Part shown: in pieces, positions 33,261 through 41,200 of the stretch
Numbering within the stretch: position 1 is the stretch's first letter
Layout of the letters: every line of letters starts with the position of its first letter
Assembly: GCA_018333605.1 (NCBI GenBank)
Contig: JAGXSV010000083.1
Coordinates: forward strand, 62,001 to 126,000
Length of the DNA stretch: 64,000 nucleotides
Origin: Hydrogenophaga sp.
GTDB taxonomy: Bacteria > Pseudomonadota > Gammaproteobacteria > Burkholderiales > Burkholderiaceae_C
Direction: 5' to 3'
The notes under the pieces: generated by a model
Database searches by the model: none
The model's input: the letters and a program-made list of their open reading frames with translations, nothing else
What the model was told of the DNA's origin: nothing
Program-made: the position numbers and the translations under genes

Positions 33261-35264
33261 ATGGGGCCAACACAACGGACCACCATGGAACATCAGATTG
33301 ATCGAGGAGAGCTTGTAGCGAGGGTTCACGCTGCGCTCAAAAAGCGCTTGCCTGGCTTCGTCGTACGGAGCCAGCAACAAGCCATGATGAACCGCGCATT
33401 AGGGCTGTTCGGTCGATCGCAGACTGGCCTCATTGAGGCTCCAACTGGCACGGGAAAGAGCCTGGGCTACCTTCTGCCGGGGTTGGCCTCCGCGCTGGTG
33501 GATGATCGCCTGTTGGTCATCGCGACCGCAACTGCATCGTTGCAGGATCAACTGGCGAAGGACATCCCACTACTGAGCGACGCGTTCGTTGCTTGCGGAA
33601 TGCCGCCCATTCGCATGGCTGTAGCGAAGGGGCGCGAGCGCCATGTTTGCCCTCTTCGGCTGCAAGACGCGACCTCTGTGAAGGACATGTTCGAGGGCGA
33701 GGACGATGCAGTCCTCGACATGATCTCAGACAGGTTCGCTGGAAAGCGTTGGAACGGATTGCGGGACACCTTGCCTGTGCCTGTCTCTGTTCTTCAGTGG
33801 AAGCGCATCAACAACACCGCGAACACATGCGCTGGTAAACGCTGTGCGCTCTACGAGGAATGTCCCTACTACCTGACCCAGGAGGCGATCCGCCAGGCCC
33901 ACGTCGTCATAACCAATCATGACTATCTGCTCAGTTGCCTAGCTCATATCCCGAGCTCTCCTTTGGCGGCTGAAGGAACGATGTACGTTTTCGACGAAGC
34001 CCATCATCTTCCGCCCAAGATGCTCTCCACCTTCGCCAGGAGGTTAGACCTTGGGTCATTCCCGGACGAGCTGCTTTCATCCGTGCTCCCCCTATGTGCT
34101 GAGCATCGCCGGACGATTGAGCTTTCAGCAGCAAGTGCGAAGGCTCGGTGGGACGAATCATCAGCAATGCTCACAGCCGCCCTGGGCTCGAAGGGGATGT
34201 GCCGTTTCCCCCTGGGAAAGCCACCAGAGGCAATCGCCGAGGTCCTTGCCGAGCTCCTCAAGGAAGTCTCCGGTTTGAAGAGTGGGCTTGACAATGCCAA
34301 GGATTCCTTCAGAACCAACCGCTCCATGTCTTCCAAGCCTAGGGCACAGAACGCTCTGCTCGACATTGGCGATATGAAGTTCGGCCAGCTCATCGGCGAG
34401 ATTGAGGCCGCGCGTTCCTGTTTGAGTGATTTCTCCAGTGACGCTGAGATCGCTCGATGGGTAACCCGCGGTCTTGGCCCAGTACTCTGTTGCTCACCGT
34501 TCGACTCCGCAGGAATAGCGAAGCGCCACGTCTGGCCTGTTGTGAAGACCGCTGTACTGACTTCGGCAACCCTGACCACACTGGGCTCCTTCAATGCGAC
34601 GCTGCGTAACCTTGGGCTGCCGCAAGAGACATCAGTGCTGAGACTGTCGTCCCCATTCGACTACACGCAGTCTCGTGTCGTAGTGCCTAGGCTAGCACCG
34701 GATGGCACCGCCAAGGCACATGCGAGACTGGTTAAGGCCTATGTGGCTGAAAAAGGCGTTCGTGCAGCTGGGCATGTAGGCGTCCTCGTCTACTTCACCA
34801 GCCGAAAACTCATGAACGAGTGCTACGAGTATCTCCCCGAGCACGAGCGCTCCATGGTGCTGCTGCAAGGGCAATGGCAGCCCTCCGCCATGATTGCTGA
34901 ACACCGACGCCGAATTGACGATGGGGCGAAGTCCATCATCTTCGGGCTGGACACCCTGGGGGAAGGGATAGATCTTCCTGGGAGGTACTGCTCCCTGGTG
35001 TTGATCTCGCGCTTGCCGTTTCCTTCACCTGACGATCCCGTCATTGCAACGCACGCCGAGTTCTTGTCCGCCAAGGGACTTGATCCGTTCCGGATGCTGA
35101 CCCTGCCAAAAGCCGGACTGAAGTTCGCCCAGGTATGCGGACGGCTGGTGCGCCGAGAGGGGGACGGCGGTGACATCGTTGTCCTGGATCAGCGCATTGT
35201 CACCAAACGCTATGGCATGAGTCTGCTTCGCGGGACAGAGTTCACGACCATCCATAGCACCTAG
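33261..35264 (+). CDS. DinG/XPD-like superfamily 2 helicase
   Basis: 667 aa from ATG 33261 (33285 is an alternative). Motifs: FVVRSQQQAMMNRAL, Walker A IEAPTGTGKSLGYLLP, iron-sulfur-type Cys cluster (NTCAGKRCALYEECPYYLTQ), DEAH box YVFDEAHHL, TSATLTT, and the C-terminal GLDTLGEGIDLPG and GRLVRREGDGGDIVVLDQRI. Fe-S helicases of this group unwind 5'-3' and resolve R-loops or D-loops. Plasmid-borne DinG-like helicases occur beside type IV CRISPR systems, but none is seen here. It is convergent with the UvrD-like gene, overlapping 4 bp at the stops. Confidence 0.9.
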   Translation: MGPTQRTTMEHQIDRGELVARVHAALKKRLPGFVVRSQQQAMMNRALGLFGRSQTGLIEAPTGTGKSLGYLLPGLASALVDDRLLVIATATASLQDQLAKDIPLLSDAFVACGMPPIRMAVAKGRERHVCPLRLQDATSVKDMFEGEDDAVLDMISDRFAGKRWNGLRDTLPVPVSVLQWKRINNTANTCAGKRCALYEECPYYLTQEAIRQAHVVITNHDYLLSCLAHIPSSPLAAEGTMYVFDEAHHLPPKMLSTFARRLDLGSFPDELLSSVLPLCAEHRRTIELSAASAKARWDESSAMLTAALGSKGMCRFPLGKPPEAIAEVLAELLKEVSGLKSGLDNAKDSFRTNRSMSSKPRAQNALLDIGDMKFGQLIGEIEAARSCLSDFSSDAEIARWVTRGLGPVLCCSPFDSAGIAKRHVWPVVKTAVLTSATLTTLGSFNATLRNLGLPQETSVLRLSSPFDYTQSRVVVPRLAPDGTAKAHARLVKAYVAEKGVRAAGHVGVLVYFTSRKLMNECYEYLPEHERSMVLLQGQWQPSAMIAEHRRRIDDGAKSIIFGLDTLGEGIDLPGRYCSLVLISRLPFPSPDDPVIATHAEFLSAKGLDPFRMLTLPKAGLKFAQVCGRLVRREGDGGDIVVLDQRIVTKRYGMSLLRGTEFTTIHST

Positions 35265-37084
35265 TGCATCGGTAAGCGCGGAATCGCGGACTCGGCGATG
35301 AAGCTCGAAGATGGCTTGGCCCCGCTTGCCGACACCATCAGATGCTGGCGTGCACGGGTCATCGCGACGAAGAACAAGCGCCTCTCCTCTTGAAGCCCTG
35401 AGCCATCGTCGGGAAATGACCCCTCTTCTGCGCCAACAATCCATACATGATCCCACTCCAGGCCTTTTGAGCCATGAGCTGTCATCAAAGCGACTTTGGA
35501 CCGCTTGTCGTCTCCAGGGTCCGCCTTGGACGGCACTCGTTTCGCCTCAAGAGCGGACACTCGCTCCTTCAGTGCCGTCATTCCAGATTCCTCTCTGAGC
35601 GGCTTGGCAAACGCTTGCTTGACGACGTGCAGCATCTTCACAGCCATCTTGTTCTCGGAAACGGGTGTGATCAATACTCCGAGTACGCCATCGAGCACAT
35701 ACTGGAGACTGTTGGCCGCCAGCAGCGTTCGCCACTCCTCCCGCCGCCTCGCCAACATAGCAATCACTTTTTTGGAACCCGCTGACAGTGTGACCTGATC
35801 GAGCTGCTTCTTGGTCAGGGTCGCCAAGCCTCTTTGGCCAATAAACTTGTGCAGCGACGTCAGCTCTTCTTCACTGCACCCACACCATGAAAGCACCTGG
35901 TCGGCATCCCTGGCTTCGTCGGCAAGTATCAACCGAAGCATGGCCATGAAGACGCCCATCTCCAGGCTGTTGAGAATGCTGCCCCCTTCCGACCGCAGGC
36001 AAGGAACATCGTGTTCGATACACACCGCTTCGACTTCGTCAAGTCGCTTGTTGGTCCGAGCCAGCACACCGACTGACCGCCCTTCCGAAAGCGCCTTGGC
36101 AGCCCATTGGACGCACTGCTCAGCCTCTGCAATGCGATCGCCGAACCGGTCCCAGTAGCTCGTTCCTCCTGGGCCCTTGAACGACACAAGATCCTTGGGC
36201 ATTCGCTCTCTGTTGAGGTCAATGAGCTGTCGCGCTGGAGCCAGCACCTCTTCATGGGATCTGTAGTTCGTTCCCAGGACGATTCGCTCGGCTCGCAACG
36301 TCCCCACGAAGTCGGTCATGCCCTTGTACCCAAGCGCTCGACGAAAGCCGTAAATGGATTGATCGTCATCGCCAACGGCCGTGAGGATCGACCCGCTTTC
36401 CGCATGCAGCAAGGCCCAGTCGTACTGCAGCTTGTCGGTGTCTTGAAACTCATCGATCATCAGGTGAGCGGTCTGCAACGGCGATATCCTCCCCGCCCTG
36501 ATCTCTTTGTTGGTCTCCAGAAGGATGTCCTGGAAGTCGATGACCCCGTGGCGCCTGAGTAGGCCTGTGTATGTCTCAACAAGCGCACGCTCTTGATCAG
36601 TCGATGGAGCGCGGTAGCCAGCTTTGAATGCCTCGATTTCGGCTGTTGCCTGGTCAATTTCCAGATCGAGTTCAGCCTGTTTGATGCTGCGATCCACGAT
36701 GCTGCGTCGCATGGACTCCTTGATGATCTCCCACTTTCGATCGAGCCGCGAATATCCGGCAGACAGGATTTCCTTGCCCATTGGGGACCGCCCTTTCCCC
36801 GGGAACGCCATCAGCATGTCAATGGAATGGAATGTGCCCACCAACAATCGGGCGATCTTGTCTTCTCCTGCCAGGGCCAGAATCCGCTCGCGTAATTCCA
36901 TCGCCGCATCACGGGTGAATGTTACTGCCGTGACCGTCTGTCCCAACATGAGCAGTCGAGCAGCCTTGACCGCCAAGGTCTTCGTCTTACCCGAGCCAGG
37001 AGCTGCCACCGCTAGGCAGTGCCTTTCGCACAAGGCTACTTCTTTCTGCTGTGGATTCAGCGACGCAATCTGATCTTCAAGCAT
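35261..37084 (-). CDS. UvrD/Rep-family superfamily 1 helicase
   Basis: 607 aa from ATG 37084. Motifs: LNPQQKEVALC (Q motif), Walker A AAPGSGKTKTLA, HLMIDEFQDTDKLQYDW (motif II), AVGDDDQSIYGFRRA (III), VLGTNYRSHEEVLAPA (IV), MTAHGSKGLEWDHVWIVGAE (V), and RRLFFVAMTRARQHLMVS (VI). A 3'-5' helicase probably acting in plasmid replication or recombination repair. The 2B domain is short compared with E. coli UvrD (720 aa). Confidence 0.9.
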   Translation of the reverse strand: MLEDQIASLNPQQKEVALCERHCLAVAAPGSGKTKTLAVKAARLLMLGQTVTAVTFTRDAAMELRERILALAGEDKIARLLVGTFHSIDMLMAFPGKGRSPMGKEILSAGYSRLDRKWEIIKESMRRSIVDRSIKQAELDLEIDQATAEIEAFKAGYRAPSTDQERALVETYTGLLRRHGVIDFQDILLETNKEIRAGRISPLQTAHLMIDEFQDTDKLQYDWALLHAESGSILTAVGDDDQSIYGFRRALGYKGMTDFVGTLRAERIVLGTNYRSHEEVLAPARQLIDLNRERMPKDLVSFKGPGGTSYWDRFGDRIAEAEQCVQWAAKALSEGRSVGVLARTNKRLDEVEAVCIEHDVPCLRSEGGSILNSLEMGVFMAMLRLILADEARDADQVLSWCGCSEEELTSLHKFIGQRGLATLTKKQLDQVTLSAGSKKVIAMLARRREEWRTLLAANSLQYVLDGVLGVLITPVSENKMAVKMLHVVKQAFAKPLREESGMTALKERVSALEAKRVPSKADPGDDKRSKVALMTAHGSKGLEWDHVWIVGAEEGSFPDDGSGLQEERRLFFVAMTRARQHLMVSASGAKPSSSFIAESAIPRLPMH

Positions 37085-37091
37085 GGTCAGA

Positions 37092-37120
37092 AAAAAAAAG
37101 AGGCAGCCGAAACTGCCTTG
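37092..37120 (-). terminator. Rho-independent terminator of the 37140-38015 gene
   Basis: On the minus strand: stem AGGCAG-TTTCGG-CTGCCT followed by C and a run of nine T. It separates the upstream leftward gene from the UvrD-like gene, which starts only 8 bp further on. Confidence 0.85.
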
Positions 37121-37139
37121 GAGAAGAAATCCGCCGTCC

Positions 37140-38015
37140 TCAGGCGGCCACAGGGGTCTCGGCGCCGGTGTTCGACTCGCTTTGCGCGCCCGCATCGTGC
37201 TCACTGGAGGCGGCCGCTCCTTCCCGGCTACCTGATCGCTTGTTTGCGGCTTCTGCGCGGCGCCGGTTGAATGCCCGTACCGCCCGGATGCATTGGCGAT
37301 TCACCTTCAAGAACAGGTTTCTCTCCCGCAGGCGCATGGTGTCGATCTGACCGATGGTTGCTCCATCGTTGAATTCCAGGGAGGCAAAGTGCAGGATGGC
37401 CTCGTCCCACATTCGCAGAGCACGAACCAGTGTCATGGTGTCCCTGGCCTTGACACCGAAGCCTGCCTCAAGCGTCGAGCTCGTGTAGCAAGGCGACAGC
37501 CAGTCGTCATTGCTCTCCTTGGCTTTGGCAACCATCACCTCACCCTGCTCCACGGCTTGTCTGGCCTCCAGCGCGTAGGCTTCGATCAGCTCTCGGATGC
37601 TGGCCCGCGTGGTTTCGACTTCGACGTCGCTCATGAAGCGCGATCCAAACCGATTGATCAGATAGAGAGTGCGGTCGGTCAAGCCGAGAAACCGGGATGC
37701 GGAGCTGGCGATGTTGGGGTCGTTGAGCTTGAGGTCAACATTCACCACGATTGCACTGGGATACTGCCTTTCCAGCTCTGCAGCTCCGTATTTGCGTTGT
37801 CGCCGGGCGATCTGCCGCGCTACTTGGGCCCTCTCCTCGGGCGACAGCTCCTGAGGCTCGATAGGAGCGGCCTCTCCGCCGTGCTCACCGGTCTGCTGAG
37901 TGGCTTGAGCGAACTGGTTTGCATCGGCAATAGCCGCCTCCGCGGCGGCCATCTCTGCGTCAACGACGGCGTTCTGTTCAACATCTTGTGGGGTTGCCTT
38001 GGTGGATTTGGGCAT
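37140..38015 (-). CDS. hypothetical protein (291 aa), conjugative-element type
   Basis: The Ala/Glu-rich N-terminus (about 70 residues) is followed by a helical core: SRFLGLTDRTLYLINRFGSR, IRELIEAYALEARQAVEQGE, TLVRALRMWDEAILHFASLE, NLFLKVNRQCIRAVRAFNRR. The tail is Ser/Ala/Glu-rich and probably disordered. It has no signal peptide. It may be a DNA-binding regulator or a transfer-associated protein, but I do not recognise a family with confidence. Two copies of the 22-24 bp palindrome lie 119 and 164 bp upstream, possible operator sites. Confidence 0.7.
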   Translation of the reverse strand: MPKSTKATPQDVEQNAVVDAEMAAAEAAIADANQFAQATQQTGEHGGEAAPIEPQELSPEERAQVARQIARRQRKYGAAELERQYPSAIVVNVDLKLNDPNIASSASRFLGLTDRTLYLINRFGSRFMSDVEVETTRASIRELIEAYALEARQAVEQGEVMVAKAKESNDDWLSPCYTSSTLEAGFGVKARDTMTLVRALRMWDEAILHFASLEFNDGATIGQIDTMRLRERNLFLKVNRQCIRAVRAFNRRRAEAANKRSGSREGAAASSEHDAGAQSESNTGAETPVAA

Positions 38016-38133
38016 GGAAGGCTCCGTGGATTGGGAAGTTCAAAAGTGGCGAAGTCCATTCTGGAAGCTCGCAGCAGGTGCAAACGCTTGAAAGACGGTG
38101 AACGGGGCCGTTCTTTTGCGGGCTGCCTGGCCC

Positions 38134-38155
38134 GAGCGGACAAATTTGTCCGCTC
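38134..38155. repeat. 22-bp perfect palindrome, copy 2 of 4
   Basis: GAGCGGACAAA followed by its exact complement. It lies in the 269-bp gap between the divergent genes at 38015 (minus) and 38285 (plus). The next copy starts 45 bp further on (38179), about four helical turns, which would place two bound dimers on nearly the same DNA face. Confidence 0.85.
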
Positions 38156-38178
38156 CCCTTGGTCTGTGAACACGAAAA

Positions 38179-38202
38179 GGAGCGGACAAATTTGTCCGCT
38201 CC
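38179..38202. repeat. 24-bp perfect palindrome, copy 3 of 4
   Basis: Core identical to the other copies, extended by one symmetrical G/C pair on each side (GGAGCGG...CCGCTCC). The rest of the 38016-38284 gap holds no other gene or clear promoter that I can identify. Confidence 0.85.
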
Positions 38203-38284
38203 AGGGTTGCAGAGACCAGAAATCTTGCTTGAAAGCGGCTGCTTTCACCACTTGACGTCGATTCGATCAGTGTGATGATGAGCC

Positions 38285-38500
38285 ATGCACCTCAAACCAG
38301 ATGACTATCTCTGCGAGTTGGAGAGCGCCGTCGAAGCGGCTTCCCGGTCTCCCGAAATGCTTGGAGCAACGGTATTGGTGAGAAGAGCTGCGGCACTACT
38401 TTCTGGGCCAAAGCACCAAAAGGCACAAGCTTCTCTCCGAAATTGGCTTGATGATGCGAGATGCCAGATGGCAGCTTCCAGCCCTCAAGTGCTCCACTGA
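38285..38500 (+). CDS. small hypothetical protein (71 aa)
   Basis: Starts MHLKPDDYLCELESAVEAAS. Helical and Ala-rich (GATVLVRRAAALLSGPKHQK, ASLRNWLDDARCQMAASS). It lies 12 bp upstream of the kinase-like gene in the same direction. No family recognised. Confidence 0.5.
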   Translation: MHLKPDDYLCELESAVEAASRSPEMLGATVLVRRAAALLSGPKHQKAQASLRNWLDDARCQMAASSPQVLH

Positions 38501-38512
38501 ACGCTGTTGCCC

Positions 38513-39061
38513 ATGAATCCTTGTGTCTTTCTCCTAGGCCTACACGGGGTCGGAAAAACAACCGTCGGCCGCAAGCTTCAATCTGAACACAACTGGATGC
38601 ACATCAGCCTGGGCGACCTTGGTCGCTTGGCAAGAGCCAGGCGCTTGCCGCGTGAGCATTCAGTGCGCTTCATGGGATACCTGGCAAGCCAGCAGCCTGG
38701 TGAGCGACTCAATCGCTCTCTGATCGATTCACTACTTCTTGAAGTCGAGAATCATCGGTCTCATCGATTGGTCTCGGTGGATGGTTTCCCCGCCGAGCCA
38801 TACCATGTGGGGCTGCTGCCCCCAAACTCTCTACTGGTGCACCTGACGGCCCCGGAAAGCACCCGAACCGAGAGGCTGACCAAGCGCGGCGAAGCAACGG
38901 TTCGACAGTGGTCAAACAAATCCGCTGGCAGCCAGCGTGACCGTGACCTCCCTGCCATCCTGGAACATCACAGAGAGAAGATCCTGGAACTGGACGCGAC
39001 AGAGCCAGTTGATACGGTAGTACGGCGAATTCTGGCGCTCCTCTACCGACAAACTACCTGA
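38513..39061 (+). CDS. P-loop nucleotide/adenylate kinase-like protein
   Basis: 182 aa. The N-terminus CVFLLGLHGVGKTTVGRKLQ is a Walker A (GLHGVGKTT), followed by HISLGDLGRLARARRLPREH and RLVSVDGFPAEPYHVGLLPP with an NMP-kinase-like DGFP motif. A LID-like Arg-rich segment follows (PESTRTERLTKRGEATVRQW). The fold fits adenylate/nucleoside-monophosphate kinases. The substrate is unknown; plasmid versions may modify or salvage nucleotides. Confidence 0.75.
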   Translation: MNPCVFLLGLHGVGKTTVGRKLQSEHNWMHISLGDLGRLARARRLPREHSVRFMGYLASQQPGERLNRSLIDSLLLEVENHRSHRLVSVDGFPAEPYHVGLLPPNSLLVHLTAPESTRTERLTKRGEATVRQWSNKSAGSQRDRDLPAILEHHREKILELDATEPVDTVVRRILALLYRQTT

Positions 39062-39091
39062 GACGACGGCATTGCCGCTGCCACCACCAAC

Positions 39092-39373
39092 ATGCACGCA
39101 CACCAAGCCCGAGCACTGGCCAGAGTAGCCAATTCGTCCAGGACGCTGGCCAGCCTACGAGATCACTTCACGGCCCAAATTGCAGCCGCAGCCGCATCCG
39201 GGAAGCGCAAACTTGCCGACCCGGCCAGCTCATACACCGGGGCGTTTTCAAGAGAAGATGAAGATGCCCTCATCTTGGAGCTCAAAGAAGACGGGTATGA
39301 AATAGAGTACACGCAGCGCGACCCCCGCCTTGCTGGAAATCGAGGCGTTTCTGTGATCGTCATCTGCTGGTGA
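39092..39373 (+). CDS. hypothetical protein (93 aa)
   Basis: Starts MHAHQARALARVANSSRTLA. A helical N-terminus is followed by REDEDALILELKEDGYEIEY, a segment like phage/plasmid proteins with a short beta-alpha unit. A bidirectional terminator follows. Function unknown. Confidence 0.55.
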   Translation: MHAHQARALARVANSSRTLASLRDHFTAQIAAAAASGKRKLADPASSYTGAFSREDEDALILELKEDGYEIEYTQRDPRLAGNRGVSVIVICW

Positions 39374-39411
39374 GCGCTACGCAATTGCGCTAAGGACACC
39401 GCAAAAAGATA

Positions 39412-39454
39412 TAGCCCCTGGAACCCGAAATCGGGCGCCAGGGGCTAGTTTTTT
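39412..39454. terminator. bidirectional Rho-independent terminator
   Basis: Stem TAGCCCCTGG / CCAGGGGCTA around an inner CCCGA-TCGGG element, followed by TTTTTT on the plus strand and by a T-rich stretch on the minus strand. It serves the rightward gene ending at 39373 and the leftward gene ending at 39524. Additional small hairpins (GCGAACC/GGTTCGC near 39495) lie between. Confidence 0.85.
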
Positions 39455-39523
39455 GCGAGGGAATGAATCCCCTCACCCTGCGTGAAGCAGGAGAAGAGCG
39501 AACCTTTTCGGTTCGCGACCAGT

Positions 39524-40972
39524 TCAGTCGTCCAGCTCAGCCTGCATCAACTCCGTTGCGACCGACGCACCGTCGGCGCAAAGCTCTTTCAGCGTCTGAA
39601 TGTACTTCGGGATGATCGAGCCGTCTTTCACCGGCCCCACAACCGTCTTCATGTAAGTCAGCACCAGGTCGTGGCTGAGGTTGAACTTCGCGATTTCTGC
39701 CTGGAAACTGAGCCACTTCCCGACATTGCTGCCAAGTCGCTGCACCATTCCTTGCCACAGAGCCACAACTTCAGCGGGCTCCTTCATCCACTCCGCTCCG
39801 AACCGCGCTTGGGCCCACAGGCTGAGATCGTCGAAGTACCCCCCCTCGCGGGCGTGTTCAATCATGCTTTGAGCAGGCGCACGCGAGCTATCGAGAGCGG
39901 CCTCACCGTTCGGCACAGTCCCGCACGGGGTTTGCACACGCTGCGTGGCAGCGTCATCGGTCAGCTGAGGCTGATTCGAAGACTCGACCCACGTCAAAGG
40001 AACGGCAGGGGAAGTACCCGAGGGCCGCTCGTCAACAGTGGTTGGCAGGAGCATGGATTCCTGTTGCTTGAGCCACATGACTTTCGGCAGTTCGATCTCC
40101 ATGTCCAACTGCGGCACCCACTGCTCGCCGATCTTGGCCTTGCCAGTTTCATCGAAGTACGTGCGGCTGACGCGTGCTTTGCTGAGCCAGAACACCGGCC
40201 GGCCGTCGGGGGTGAAGTTGGGCAACCTCCCCTTGCAGGTGTTCATCGCCTGACTGAGACGGAGGTAGATCTGCGACGCAGCCTCCGTCGATCCAGTGTG
40301 AAGCTCAAAGACACCAGCGCCGGCAATGCCAGGGATGTAGAAGCGAAGGGTTCCACTGAACTTGCACATGCCGAAGCTGTACTCCTCGCACTCCTCCGGA
40401 ACGCATGCGCCGCGAACGACGGGCTTTCGTTGTACGTGTTGCACCACCTTGCGCTTGGTCTGCTCGGTTCGTACCACCTCCGGCAGATAAACACACACAC
40501 GAGAGCCGTCCGGGTTGTAGCGAGAACGATAGCGACGCGTTTCTGCGCCACCGCCTTGCACGGCCAAACCCCCGCCAACCAGTGTGTCCAAGTCGTAGTC
40601 CTGCACATCGGGAAAGACCACCGGGAACCGATAGAGCTTGGGGCTCCTGTCATTCCCCTTGACCTCGCCATAGAGCTCCAGGATGCGTCTGGACGTGGCC
40701 ATGCCACCAGTCGCCATGTCCCACGGGTGAGCGTGAAACTCCTGGGTGTTCCGCGGGAAGAACGGATTGGAAATCTCGCAAGCCTTGTAGATCTCCTTCT
40801 CTGCTTCGCGAAAGCTCAACAGGCCTTCGACAGCCTTCTGGTAAATCGCAGCAGCTTTGGGGTTCTCGGCTGCACGCTTGCTGATGGCCTTGGTTCCTAC
40901 GCGGATCTTGCCCCCCACGCTGAACTGAGTGTCGCGTGAGGCGACGCGCTCAGCCAAAAATGAGTTTGCCAT
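39524..40972 (-). CDS. recombination-directionality-factor-like protein
   Basis: 482 aa from ATG 40972, after CGAAGGAG. The N-terminal MANSFLAERVASRDTQFSVG, KIRVGTKAISKRAAENPKAA, FPRNTQEFHAHPWDM, LYRFPVVFPDVQDYDLDTL and VRGACVPEECEEYSFGMCKF segments match a phage/plasmid family annotated as recombination directionality factor or hydrolase/metal-binding protein. Four Cys (ACVPEECEEYSFGMC, CKF) suggest a metal site. The C-terminal about 190 residues are helical. If it is a true directionality factor it should work with a serine integrase, which is absent here. Confidence 0.6.
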   Translation of the reverse strand: MANSFLAERVASRDTQFSVGGKIRVGTKAISKRAAENPKAAAIYQKAVEGLLSFREAEKEIYKACEISNPFFPRNTQEFHAHPWDMATGGMATSRRILELYGEVKGNDRSPKLYRFPVVFPDVQDYDLDTLVGGGLAVQGGGAETRRYRSRYNPDGSRVCVYLPEVVRTEQTKRKVVQHVQRKPVVRGACVPEECEEYSFGMCKFSGTLRFYIPGIAGAGVFELHTGSTEAASQIYLRLSQAMNTCKGRLPNFTPDGRPVFWLSKARVSRTYFDETGKAKIGEQWVPQLDMEIELPKVMWLKQQESMLLPTTVDERPSGTSPAVPLTWVESSNQPQLTDDAATQRVQTPCGTVPNGEAALDSSRAPAQSMIEHAREGGYFDDLSLWAQARFGAEWMKEPAEVVALWQGMVQRLGSNVGKWLSFQAEIAKFNLSHDLVLTYMKTVVGPVKDGSIIPKYIQTLKELCADGASVATELMQAELDD

Positions 40973-41094
40973 TTTCAATTCTCCTTCGAAGCAGGTGCCC
41001 GCTTCTTTGGTTGTCGTATGCAGACATTGCACAGACCTTCGTTGCCATATTCACGGCGGATGAAGACTGCTGGCCACAGGAGATGAGCGTCGCC

Positions 41095-41140
41095 ATTGAG
41101 ATCGCTTCGGTAGTGCGTAGCACCAGAACACGATCTCAAT
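41095..41140. repeat. 10-bp inverted repeat in the RDF-like/RecG-like divergent region
   Basis: ATTGAGATCG (41095-41104) and CGATCTCAAT (41131-41140) are perfect complements. Inside lies a second short repeat (GTGC-GTA-GCAC). It can form a cruciform or RNA hairpin or act as operator between the divergent genes. The remaining gap 40973-41200 contains no confident gene. Confidence 0.65.
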
Positions 41141-41200
41141 AACCTCTTCTCGCCCGACTTTCGAACTTGCAAGCTACTTTTGAGCTGATAGCCTGATTGC

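Noticed and set aside
39482-40939. A 485-aa plus-strand ORF antisense to the RDF-like gene
   Set aside because: It is the mirror of a GC-rich coding region with third-position bias. Its translation is Arg/His/Leu-rich without domains, while the minus-strand product matches a known family and has an RBS.
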